From Sulfuricurvum sp. IAE1 (lineage in GTDB: Bacteria > Campylobacterota > Campylobacteria > Campylobacterales > Sulfurimonadaceae): a DNA stretch of 17,814 nucleotides. A program made the translations under genes and the position numbers. This document shows, one piece after another, positions 1 through 7,268 of the stretch. Positions within the stretch are counted from its first letter, which is position 1, and every line of letters begins with the position of its first letter. The notes below the pieces were generated by a model that made no database searches, was not told where the DNA came from, and worked only from the letters and a program-made list of their open reading frames with translations. The stretch covers positions 1-17,814 of the forward strand of contig CAMBHX010000022.1 of NCBI GenBank assembly GCA_945867285.1. Reading direction: 5' to 3'.

Positions 1-134
1 GTATTGGTAAACTTGCTCTCTTTGATCGATTCAGCTACTGCATCAACCGAAAATACACCTTTGACAACTGCAGCTCCCGCTACAGTAAAGGCTGATGCTT
101 TTAAAAATGATCGTCTGCTTTCTAAATATTTCAT
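1..134 (-). CDS. Tat-exported molybdopterin oxidoreductase catalytic subunit, N-terminal fragment
   Basis: Only the first 44 codons are in the window; the gene runs off the left edge. The peptide opens with a twin-arginine signal: ESRRSFLKAS at residues 5-14 fits the S-R-R-x-F-L-K consensus and is followed by a hydrophobic, Ala-rich stretch. An AAGAGG ribosome binding site lies 6 bases before the ATG and overlaps the stop of the NrfD-type gene, 10 bp upstream. A Tat leader directly after a four-cluster ferredoxin subunit and an NrfD anchor is the usual context of the large catalytic subunit of the DMSO-reductase superfamily (polysulfide, thiosulfate, tetrathionate or related reductases). The identity is inferred from context and signal only, because no molybdopterin-binding sequence is visible. 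The substrate cannot be assigned. Confidence 0.72.
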   Translation of the reverse strand, partial: MKYLESRRSFLKASAFTVAGAAVVKGVFSVDAVAESIKESKFTN

Positions 135-144
135 ACTTTACCTC

Positions 145-1044
145 TTAGCTCATACTTAACAATTGTGGAATAACCAACCAAACATGTTTGCTAATCCACA
201 GACCAATCAACGCTGAAATAGCGGCAACTTTCAACAAATAATACGATTTTTTTGTAATACTCATACACACAAGCACCATCGGAACGATAAACGCCAATAG
301 TTGTCCCATCCAGAACATTATCGTATACTCACCGCCTTTGATATACTCTAAGACTGCTGCAACTTCTTCCGCTTTCATAGGGCCAAAGATAATTTCTGCC
401 ATATAGAGGATAAATGCCGCCAATGCACTAAGCCCCAAGATAATACCCAAGTCTTTTTTAATCTCATCAGAAAATTTGTTACCACCCATCAACAGCATCG
501 TTGCCGACCCTGCCAACAGTGCTGCCAAAATCATTTGAGCTGACTCAGTTGGCATTTGCCACAATTCACGTGCTGTTGATTGCGCCATAAGACCTGCTGT
601 ATACAATGTTACAGGAATTGCCAATACCACAGTATAGTTAAGCAACTTATCATACATCGCTTCATCTTTTTTCAAGTAGATGAAATATGCCATACCTAAA
701 ATTAGACCCACAAATCCTGTCGCCATCCATGCACCTACAGTAATTGCAGATGTCATATGAGGATAGAAAAAGATATGCCAAAAACGGAACATCTGATGTA
801 AATCAATGACCGTAAAAAATAAGAAAAGATGAATCGTAACGATCGAAATCACTACGGCTGGGAAACGGATAAATCCAGTTTCAATCGGATATTTTTTCAA
901 CAAAAAGAAAGTCAAAAAGATGATACCCGTACCAATACTTTTTGCCCACATATTCATCGTAATAATCCAACCCCATACAATACCCGGAAGGGCTACGTCA
1001 AGAGTAACAATAGCATTTGTTGCTGCAATAATCTCGTGTGCCAT
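145..1044 (-). CDS. NrfD/PsrC-type quinone-interacting membrane subunit
   Basis: This 299-residue, very hydrophobic protein has about eight predicted membrane helices and belongs to the NrfD/PsrC family. These anchors pass electrons between the quinone pool and the ferredoxin subunit of periplasmic molybdoenzymes. The family-like segment DLHQMFRFWH lies near residues 81-90, after the third hydrophobic stretch. A GGAGG ribosome binding site stands 11 bases before the ATG. The start overlaps the stop of the upstream ferredoxin gene by one base (TAATG), which implies translational coupling, and the catalytic gene follows after 10 bp. The sequence alone does not tell whether the complex reduces or oxidises its sulfur or other substrate. 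The family assignment is secure; the precise enzyme is not. Confidence 0.85.
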   Translation of the reverse strand: MAHEIIAATNAIVTLDVALPGIVWGWIITMNMWAKSIGTGIIFLTFFLLKKYPIETGFIRFPAVVISIVTIHLFLFFTVIDLHQMFRFWHIFFYPHMTSAITVGAWMATGFVGLILGMAYFIYLKKDEAMYDKLLNYTVVLAIPVTLYTAGLMAQSTARELWQMPTESAQMILAALLAGSATMLLMGGNKFSDEIKKDLGIILGLSALAAFILYMAEIIFGPMKAEEVAAVLEYIKGGEYTIMFWMGQLLAFIVPMVLVCMSITKKSYYLLKVAAISALIGLWISKHVWLVIPQLLSMS

Positions 1045-1682
1045 TAGTGGTGCCCTCCTACTGGGAGATGTGTAAGATTATTGAAAAGATTATGACCTTC
1101 TCCACGGAATGATGCCAATGGATTAAGTGTTACATTACCACCACCTACATAATAATGGTGAGGCTCTGTACCTTTTTCAGGTTTACGCACTTGAACGTTC
1201 CCTTGATGGGATGAAATGTATTTACTAATACTTGACATCGGATCACTGATATCACCAAAAATATTTGCTTCAACTGGACATGCAACAACACATGATGGCA
1301 TCATTGCACTTGCGATACGATGAGCACAATAGGTGCACTTATCAGCAGTTTGTGTTTGAGGATCAATATAGATAGCGCCATAAGGACACGCCATAACACA
1401 CCCAGCACATCCGATACAACGCTCTTTGTCAATATTTACAATCCCATTTTCAAGATAATGGAGTGCACTTACTGGACAAATACGTTCACATGGTGCATTT
1501 GCACAATGATTACAGCGAAGTGGCGTAAAAGTACGTCTTGTCTCTGGAAAACTTCCTACGTCCACATATTTTACACGAAGACGCCATGTAGATAATGGGA
1601 CTTCATTTTCTACTTTACAAGCGATCTCACAGCCCTTACACCCCATACATAGGTGAAGGTCAACTAAGAAACCTAATTGCAT
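1044..1682 (-). CDS. Four-[4Fe-4S] ferredoxin subunit of the molybdoenzyme complex (PsrB/DmsB/TtrB type)
   Basis: This 212-residue electron-transfer subunit carries sixteen cysteines in four groups typical of PsrB/PhsB/DmsB/TtrB proteins: C12-C15-C18-C22, C57-C60-C65-C69, C89-C92-C95-C99 and C116-C119-C131-C135. All four clusters appear intact. It has no signal peptide and starts directly at the first cluster. Family knowledge suggests it is carried through the Tat system together with the signal-bearing catalytic subunit. The tail after residue 140 is Gly/His-rich and ends GGHH. A strong AAGGAGG ribosome binding site precedes the ATG. It is the first gene of a minus-strand operon ordered ferredoxin, NrfD anchor, catalytic subunit, which is the order of ttrBCA rather than psrABC. 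Confidence 0.9.
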   Translation of the reverse strand: MQLGFLVDLHLCMGCKGCEIACKVENEVPLSTWRLRVKYVDVGSFPETRRTFTPLRCNHCANAPCERICPVSALHYLENGIVNIDKERCIGCAGCVMACPYGAIYIDPQTQTADKCTYCAHRIASAMMPSCVVACPVEANIFGDISDPMSSISKYISSHQGNVQVRKPEKGTEPHHYYVGGGNVTLNPLASFRGEGHNLFNNLTHLPVGGHH

Positions 1683-1730
1683 ATACCCTCCTTAAACTGC
1701 TATTGAAAATACAATAATAATTATTTAGCA

Positions 1731-1753
1731 CCGTTATGATTGTACCATTACGG
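1731..1753 (-). promoter_or_regulatory. Possible promoter of the redox operon within an inverted repeat
   Basis: On the minus strand TACAAT (1739-1744) resembles a -10 box about 57 bases before the ferredoxin start. It sits in an imperfect inverted repeat with 8-base arms ccgttatg (1731-1738) and cattacgg (1746-1753), which match at 7 of 8 positions. A dyad over a -10 box would suit a repressor or activator site. No known regulator consensus was recognised, and the promoter itself is a weak call. Confidence 0.3.
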
Positions 1754-1841
1754 CATTGTTGCTGAACTGATGATAGCGGATTTAGGATTAACAAAAGATA
1801 AAGAGTGTTTTAATTTTTGATGTAAAGGTGATAAATAGAAG

Positions 1842-1865
1842 CTATGTTACCAAACGGCAACATAG
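1842..1865 (-). terminator. Possible weak terminator after hisD
   Basis: A hairpin follows the hisD stop by about 20 bases. Its arms are ctatgttacc and ggcaacatag (one mismatch) around a 4-base loop. On the minus strand it is followed only by the loosely T-rich CTTCTATTTAT, so termination would be weak or may not occur. Confidence 0.3.
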
Positions 1866-1886
1866 AGAAAGAAAAACAAGCTTTTT

Positions 1887-3176
1887 TTACACCAATCGGC
1901 AGCGTACCGATGCCTCGTGCGCACCAAGACCTTCAGTATGTGCTATAAGTGCACACGCCTCACCAATTTCACGAATACCTGCTTGTGAAAATGCAATAAT
2001 CGATGATTTTTTCATAAAATTTTCTACTCCCAATGGTGAGTAAAATTTCGCTGTTCCTCCTGTAGGAAGTGTATGATTAGGACCCGCCACATAATCACCA
2101 ATTGCTTCTGGAGTATAGTGCCCCAGGAAAATTGCTCCTGCGTGTTTGATAGAAGCCAAGAGTTCAAAAGGGTTGTTGGTCGCCACCTCAAGATGCTCTG
2201 GGGCAATATCATTCATGAGCTTAACCGCTTCTTCCATCGATTCTGTAATAATGATTGCTGCACGCTCTTCAATCGATTTTCGAGCAATCTCTTCACGAGG
2301 TAATTTTTTTAACCATGCTTCAATCTCTATGGCACATGCATCTGCAAATTTTTTAGACGGAGTAATCAAAATCGAACTTGCCATCTCATCATGTTCCGCC
2401 TGAGAGAGCAAATCAATAGCGATATGGTTAGCATTTGCACTATCATCTGCTAATACACCTATCTCGCTAGGACCTGCTATCATGTCAATATTGACCTCTC
2501 CAAAGACCATCTTTTTAGCCGTAGCCACAAAAATATTACCCGGACCCGTGATAACGTCTACCTTTGGAATCGTTTGGGTTCCATATGCCATAGCTGCAAT
2601 AGCACTTGCTCCACCTACTTTGAACACTTCGGTCACACCACATAAATGACATGCTGCCAACAACAAAGCATTGGGCTCATTATCAGGTGTTGGGGTACAT
2701 ACAACAATATGCTCAACTCCTGCTACTTGTGCTGGAATAACATTCATCAGTAACGAACTAGGGTATGCTGCTTTTCCCCCTGGTATATACAATCCTGCAC
2801 GATCAACCGGTGTTACTTTTTGTCCCAAAATCGTCCCATTAGCCTCTGTATCAAACCAACTGCGAGGAAGTTGTTTTTCATGATAAGCACGAATACGATC
2901 ATATGCTAGATGCAATGCATCTTTTAGTGTTTTGTCGAGCTCATCGTAGGCTTTTTTCATATCATCCGTAGTGATTTTAAGCTCACACCCAGATGTTGGA
3001 TTCCAGCGGTCAAATTTAGCAATATGTGCTAATAACGCGCCATCTTTATCAGTACGGATTTCATCAATAATGGTTTTTACAATAGAAGATACATGCTCCA
3101 TATCCATTTTTCCACGATTTAATAATTCTGCAAAAACCTCTTCAAAACGACTATCCGTGGTTGTTATCTTTACCAT
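1887..3176 (-). CDS. hisD: Histidinol dehydrogenase
   Basis: This 429-residue zinc enzyme catalyses the last two steps of histidine synthesis, oxidising L-histidinol to L-histidine with two NAD+. It is full length for the family. Hallmarks include PGGKAAYPS (132-140), GPGN (211-214), DMIAGPSE (231-238) and GPNHTLPTGG (365-374). The zinc ligands Q259, H262, D361 and H420 and the catalytic pair E327-H328 line up within one residue of the E. coli numbering, so the enzyme should be active. An AAGGAA ribosome binding site precedes the ATG. It is the last gene of a compact aroK, thioredoxin-like, hisD cluster, with 11 bp separating it from the gene before. No other his genes are in the window. Confidence 0.97.
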   Translation of the reverse strand: MVKITTTDSRFEEVFAELLNRGKMDMEHVSSIVKTIIDEIRTDKDGALLAHIAKFDRWNPTSGCELKITTDDMKKAYDELDKTLKDALHLAYDRIRAYHEKQLPRSWFDTEANGTILGQKVTPVDRAGLYIPGGKAAYPSSLLMNVIPAQVAGVEHIVVCTPTPDNEPNALLLAACHLCGVTEVFKVGGASAIAAMAYGTQTIPKVDVITGPGNIFVATAKKMVFGEVNIDMIAGPSEIGVLADDSANANHIAIDLLSQAEHDEMASSILITPSKKFADACAIEIEAWLKKLPREEIARKSIEERAAIIITESMEEAVKLMNDIAPEHLEVATNNPFELLASIKHAGAIFLGHYTPEAIGDYVAGPNHTLPTGGTAKFYSPLGVENFMKKSSIIAFSQAGIREIGEACALIAHTEGLGAHEASVRCRLV

Positions 3177-3187
3177 ATTTTTCCTTG

Positions 3188-3607
3188 TTACTTTTTAGCT
3201 AGTGTCTTTTTATGTTCTGTTCCAACAATCTCCAACGCTTTCATAAACGTTACTGGATCTATAGCCCCCATCAAAGGCTCAAACATCGGTTCACCATTAC
3301 CAGCGATAAACCATATAGCAGGTGTCCCCCCCACATATAGATCACGTGGAAATAATGGATTTTCATCGACATATACCAATGAAGAAACAAAACTATTATT
3401 TACTTTTTGAACCACCTTTTGATCCTTAAGAGTAGTTTTTTCCAGCTGAACACAGTAACGACAATTATGATTAGAAATAATAAATAATAATGGCTTTTTT
3501 TGCTGTTGTGCAGACTTTAATGCAACTGCATACTCTTTTTGCCACTTAATCTCAGCACTTATGACAATTGATCCTAACATTAAAAGTAATACAATTACTT
3601 TTTTCAT
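3188..3607 (-). CDS. Exported thioredoxin-like protein with a CRYC motif
   Basis: The protein is 139 residues long. Residues 1-18 form a signal peptide with a basic start, a hydrophobic core and probable cleavage after VISA. The mature part is a thioredoxin fold of the thioredoxin_7/DUF255-like type: C49-R-Y-C52 supplies the redox pair and the cis-proline loop is GGTPAIWF (93-100, P96). It probably works in the periplasm as a disulfide reductase or oxidoreductase, perhaps for cytochrome c or other envelope proteins; the partner is unknown. Its ATG overlaps the aroK stop (ATGA) and hisD begins 11 bp after it, so it appears co-transcribed with two biosynthetic genes to which it has no obvious functional link. 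Confidence 0.8.
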   Translation of the reverse strand: MKKVIVLLLMLGSIVISAEIKWQKEYAVALKSAQQQKKPLLFIISNHNCRYCVQLEKTTLKDQKVVQKVNNSFVSSLVYVDENPLFPRDLYVGGTPAIWFIAGNGEPMFEPLMGAIDPVTFMKALEIVGTEHKKTLAKK

Positions 3608-4113
3608 TTTTTAACCTTTTTTAAAATTTCTTTTGCGATGGTATCAAAGTCTTTATCAGTCACATCAATAACAATATCTGCAACTTTTAGATACTGCTGC
3701 TGTCTCTCATCATAAAGGGATTTTGCTTTCTCTATATTAGCGAACAAAGGTCGTTTTTTGAGTTTTTTTATCCCATTTGGATGTTCCACTATTCGGGTAT
3801 GAATAGTTTCGAACGAGGTATTGAGTAACACTACTGTCCCAATTTTTTTAAGTGCAGGAACCTTGAAAAAACCGCCGCCTGTTGAAATAATCGTTCCTGT
3901 AACTTCTTTTCTGAGCCAGCGTCCGATTTTACGTTCTAAGGCTCTAAAATACTCTTCACCCTTGTCGGCAAAAATTTTTTTAACAGTACGATTTTCCAAA
4001 CTTTCAATAATATCATCAGTATCAAGTACCACCATTTTTGAATGCTTCATCATGGCTCTTGCTACCGAACCCTTACCTACCCCCATAAATCCAATCAACA
4101 CAATATTCTTCAT
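3604..4113 (-). CDS. aroK: Shikimate kinase
   Basis: This 169-residue cytoplasmic enzyme phosphorylates shikimate with ATP in the aromatic amino acid pathway. The P-loop is GFMGVGKGS (8-16). Shikimate-binding features are D31/D34 in LDTDD, R57 and the glycine triplet G79-G81. R121 (RPLF) in the lid and R137 complete the site. Length is normal. The P-loop is unusual for this family: the residue after K14 is Gly rather than Ser/Thr, giving an adenylate-kinase-like GKGS. There is no good ribosome binding site, and a TATAAT lies only 11 bases before the ATG, so the message may be nearly leaderless. It is first in the minus-strand cluster with the thioredoxin-like gene and hisD. Confidence 0.93.
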   Translation of the reverse strand: MKNIVLIGFMGVGKGSVARAMMKHSKMVVLDTDDIIESLENRTVKKIFADKGEEYFRALERKIGRWLRKEVTGTIISTGGGFFKVPALKKIGTVVLLNTSFETIHTRIVEHPNGIKKLKKRPLFANIEKAKSLYDERQQQYLKVADIVIDVTDKDFDTIAKEILKKVKK

Positions 4114-4124
4114 GACACACCAAA

Positions 4125-4130
4125 ATTATA
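4125..4130 (-). promoter_or_regulatory. -10 box before aroK
   Basis: A perfect TATAAT on the minus strand lies in the 60-bp gap between the chemoreceptor gene and aroK. A start point about 7 bases downstream would leave a leader of only about 5 bases. No clear -35 box is seen. Confidence 0.4.
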
Positions 4131-4173
4131 AATTATTAAAAGTGTAATCATATCATGCATTAACTTAGTAGAC

Positions 4174-5760
4174 TTAGCTTTTAAATTCATTAATACGCGC
4201 TTGCAATGATTGAGCTACATTTAAAAGTTTTTCAGAATCTCCCTCAATATTTTCAACACTTTTTTGATTGGATTTCGATACGTCATTAATTTGTGATATT
4301 TTATCAATAATCCACTCAATATTCTCTACCATTTCAATCGAATCAATGTATGATTTTTTTGCAACCAAAACGGAGTTTTTCATTTCTTGGGATGTAGTTG
4401 AAATTTTTGATTCCACCTCAAGTGATATCGTTGTCAATCCATTCATATTCATTGCATTTTCACTAATCGTATCACTTACGTCATTAATTGATTGAACAAT
4501 AGTTCCAACATTTACCTCAATTTCTGTTAAACTTTTTTGTGTTCTCTCTGCAAGCTTTCGTACTTCATCTGCTACAACAGCAAACCCTCGTCCGTGCTCA
4601 CCAGCACGAGCTGCCTCAATAGCTGCATTCAATGCCAAAAGATTAGTTTGATCTGCAATATCTTTTATCACACCAAGAACACTTTTAACTTGCTGAGCAT
4701 CTTGACGAAGTCCTATCAATCGTGATGACGTATCATTTTCTGTTTCAATATACCCTTCCACTTCACTAACAAGACGATCAAGCGCATCTTTTGCACTCAA
4801 TAGCTCATCATTAGAATTTGAAATATTACGCTGAGTCTGCTCCGAAATCGTCATAGCTGTAGAAAGTATTTGCTTAATAGAATGACTCTTTTGGGTTGTT
4901 GCTTCAACGATTAAACGCTCTTTCTCCACTCCAGTTAAAATATTTTGTGTCGCTTGAGTAATAGTTGACGCAATCATTTCGTTTTGTTTTCCCAACAATT
5001 TAACTTCATTAATCGTTTCTTGCACCATAGATACAAAATTGTTAACAGCAGATGCTGCTTGCGAAAATTCATCTTTTTTGCGTATCTCAAGTCGCTTTGT
5101 CAAATCTTTATCTCCACTAACCAACTCAGCAATTCTAATACGCAATTCATTTAATGGCAATAGTACTTCTTTACCAAAAAAGATATTTAATATCACTACA
5201 AAAATAACAACAGCAATACCAAGTGCTATTAATAAAACATTTTGTGTCTTAGCAATACCTTCATCATTTTTTTCTAACGATATCACCAAATCCATAATTC
5301 CAAGAATGTCTCCAGACTCAACATTGGTATGACAAGAGAGACATTTATCTTCAGCTACAAGTGGTTGAAGTAAACGAATAGTGTGACCCGATTTATCACT
5401 CTCAACAATCTCTGATTTTTTTGTTTCAAATATTTTTTTAATCAATAAATCATCACTTGAAGACCCATGCGCTCCAAAAAGTTCATCCACAGCTTTAGAA
5501 CGCTCTATTGTTATATCCGTAATACCATCAATTCCTTTGGCATGCTCAATACTTTGAGCAACCACTTTAGGATCACCTGCCAACATACTTTGTGTCAATG
5601 TCTGAAAAATCGACTGACTTAACATATCCAATGAACGCTTAGCCGTTGCATTAGAAAAATCATGAAAAGTCACACTTAAATAACTATATATTGCACCTAA
5701 ACTCAAGGCGGCCAAAACCAGTGTAGAAAAAATAACTTTCGATTTAACCGTATCTAGCAT
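4174..5760 (-). CDS. Methyl-accepting chemotaxis protein with a periplasmic c-haem motif
   Basis: A receptor of 528 residues. TM1 spans about 8-29, a periplasmic domain 30-172, TM2 173-196, HAMP about 196-250, and the signalling hairpin runs to the C-terminus with the conserved tip around DQTNLLALNAAIEAARAGE (370-388). The periplasmic domain contains C140-L-S-C143-H144, a CXXCH covalent haem c site, just before the second helix. This arrangement resembles DUF3365/Tll0287-like haem sensor domains, so the receptor may sense redox state, oxygen, NO or another haem ligand (inferred). No C-terminal CheR-binding pentapeptide is present. The frame is open to 5823, but the ATG at 5760 has a GGAG 9 bases upstream and leaves 34 bp after the M23 gene, so it is preferred. 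It is probably co-transcribed with that gene. Confidence 0.9.
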   Translation of the reverse strand: MLDTVKSKVIFSTLVLAALSLGAIYSYLSVTFHDFSNATAKRSLDMLSQSIFQTLTQSMLAGDPKVVAQSIEHAKGIDGITDITIERSKAVDELFGAHGSSSDDLLIKKIFETKKSEIVESDKSGHTIRLLQPLVAEDKCLSCHTNVESGDILGIMDLVISLEKNDEGIAKTQNVLLIALGIAVVIFVVILNIFFGKEVLLPLNELRIRIAELVSGDKDLTKRLEIRKKDEFSQAASAVNNFVSMVQETINEVKLLGKQNEMIASTITQATQNILTGVEKERLIVEATTQKSHSIKQILSTAMTISEQTQRNISNSNDELLSAKDALDRLVSEVEGYIETENDTSSRLIGLRQDAQQVKSVLGVIKDIADQTNLLALNAAIEAARAGEHGRGFAVVADEVRKLAERTQKSLTEIEVNVGTIVQSINDVSDTISENAMNMNGLTTISLEVESKISTTSQEMKNSVLVAKKSYIDSIEMVENIEWIIDKISQINDVSKSNQKSVENIEGDSEKLLNVAQSLQARINEFKS

Positions 5761-5794
5761 CTTTATCCACTCCATCCATTCTAACTTTATGAGC

Positions 5795-7156
5795 TTATTG
5801 TACCGTATAATATTCACCTTCATGCGGATTTGTTACAATTCCCTGTAAAGTTTGAATCTTAATTGGTAAATTAATCGGGAGACGCATCGAGATGGGATCG
5901 ACCTTACTCACACTAAAATGTAAATGAGGAGCTGTTGTATAACCTGTATTTCCTGAGTAAGCGATCAATTGCCCTTTTTTTACCTTGTCACCAATTTTTA
6001 CTGCTGATCCACCCTGTTTAAGATGATAATAATTTCCCAATGTCCCATCACTATGACGTATATTGACATAATTCATATAAGGACGATACTCAGGGCTCGC
6101 ACCACCTAAGTTACTACTCACATCAATACCAACGACATCTCCCTCTCGTGCAGCATAAATGGGAGTCCCTATAGAGAGAGGAAAATCAATCGCATACGCT
6201 GAAAGTCCACGATGTGAAAGCCCACCATTATACCCTTGCGACACACGTACGGAAGAGCCTTTGGCAAAAGGCAACCCATAGAGATAATTATCATCATGCA
6301 TCGCAAATGCCGATCCTTTTACCCATCCATATGTTGCAGTGTGAAAAACTTCCATCCCTTTACCAATAGTAGACAATCGGACGATTTCTTTTTTTCCATA
6401 TCCTGCTAATTCTACATACAATGGGATCTTTTGATTAGAGCGAAGATTTTCTAAACGATCAAAATCCAGCGAAAGTGTCACTAAAAAGGGATTCATATTT
6501 TCTGCTTTGAATACGATATCGCCATTTGGTGCTCGTTCTTCAATCACTAGAACACTATTCTTAGATCCAATTTTAACTCCTCTCTTGATCTTCGACACAT
6601 CCGAACGCTTTAATGTCTTTAAATGTTCTTCATACGCTTTTTCCTGTTCGGCCGCATACGCAATACTTTTGACTTCCAAAATCTCTTCTTGGCATAAATT
6701 ATCCAAGTTTTTAATCGCATTTTTATCAAAATTCTTTTTATAAAAAGCAATCGCGTCACTTCGTACACGAGGTTTATGTAAAGGCTCTAATTCTAATATA
6801 GCCAAATGTTCAAACTTAGGTTTGTTTTTCGTTTCAATGGCACTCAAAAGTGATTGCTGATAGACTCGATAAATCTCATCTTGGCGTTTTTCCAATGTAC
6901 GAAGTTTTTGCAGATAACGTGAGAGCTGCTCACTATTGGGCTTTTTACCTAAGGCTTTTCCCATGGCTACAGTTTCATTTACATCTGTACAAAAACGACT
7001 TACCATTGAGTTTTGTGGCATATCTAAAAATAATTCGTTTAAAAATAAAAGTTTATAGGAGTTTTTTGCCAAAGGCTCCATCAGTGAATAAAAGGGTGCA
7101 ACCTCTTGAGCCCACACCAAAGTACTCCAAAAAAACATTAAAAATATTAACTTCAA
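5795..7156 (-). CDS. Exported M23 (LytM-type) peptidoglycan endopeptidase
   Basis: A 453-residue protein with a signal peptide (residues 1-16, MKLIFLMFFWSTLVWA). It has a helical, charged middle region (about 75-190), a beta-rich linker and a C-terminal M23 domain (about 300-425). Zinc and catalytic residues are visible: H315 in SHRG, D324 in YAIDF, H378 in YYHLK, and H411/H413 in APHLHF, so it is probably active on peptide cross-links of the cell wall. Related Campylobacterota enzymes trim murein and affect cell shape. The start is TTG at 7156: AGAGG lies 6 bases before it and the resulting N-terminus has the lysine expected in a signal peptide, while the ATG at 7138 has no ribosome binding site. 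The chemoreceptor gene follows. Confidence 0.88.
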   Translation of the reverse strand: MKLIFLMFFWSTLVWAQEVAPFYSLMEPLAKNSYKLLFLNELFLDMPQNSMVSRFCTDVNETVAMGKALGKKPNSEQLSRYLQKLRTLEKRQDEIYRVYQQSLLSAIETKNKPKFEHLAILELEPLHKPRVRSDAIAFYKKNFDKNAIKNLDNLCQEEILEVKSIAYAAEQEKAYEEHLKTLKRSDVSKIKRGVKIGSKNSVLVIEERAPNGDIVFKAENMNPFLVTLSLDFDRLENLRSNQKIPLYVELAGYGKKEIVRLSTIGKGMEVFHTATYGWVKGSAFAMHDDNYLYGLPFAKGSSVRVSQGYNGGLSHRGLSAYAIDFPLSIGTPIYAAREGDVVGIDVSSNLGGASPEYRPYMNYVNIRHSDGTLGNYYHLKQGGSAVKIGDKVKKGQLIAYSGNTGYTTAPHLHFSVSKVDPISMRLPINLPIKIQTLQGIVTNPHEGEYYTVQ

Positions 7157-7195
7157 CGGCTTCCTCTTGATGGTTATTTCAACAATATCGTCTTT

Positions 7196-7201
7196 ATTTT
7201 A
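7196..7201 (-). promoter_or_regulatory. Possible -10 box for the M23 peptidase gene
   Basis: TAAAAT on the minus strand lies 40 bases before the TTG start, in the 112-bp region shared with the divergent fba gene. It is one mismatch from TATAAT and is a weak call in AT-rich DNA. Confidence 0.25.
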
Positions 7202-7234
7202 CCATACATAAAGGGCATATTGGGGCGTATTGGC

Positions 7235-7240
7235 TATAAT
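7235..7240 (+). promoter_or_regulatory. -10 box of fba
   Basis: A perfect TATAAT, in the context TTGGCTATAATAG, is placed to give a leader of about 22 bases with an AGAGG ribosome binding site. It falls after an earlier in-frame start codon at 7230, which supports the ATG at 7269. No -35 hexamer is obvious, as is usual in Campylobacterota. Confidence 0.6.
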
Positions 7241-7268
7241 AGTCCATATTTATTTACCAGAGGTATCC

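Noticed and set aside
829..1047. 72-residue plus-strand frame inside the NrfD-type gene
   Set aside because: It lies entirely opposite a well-supported membrane protein and has no ribosome binding site or recognisable product.
2073..2303. Plus-strand frames across hisD as possible overlapping genes
   Set aside because: hisD has complete catalytic motifs throughout; the opposite frames have no start signal.
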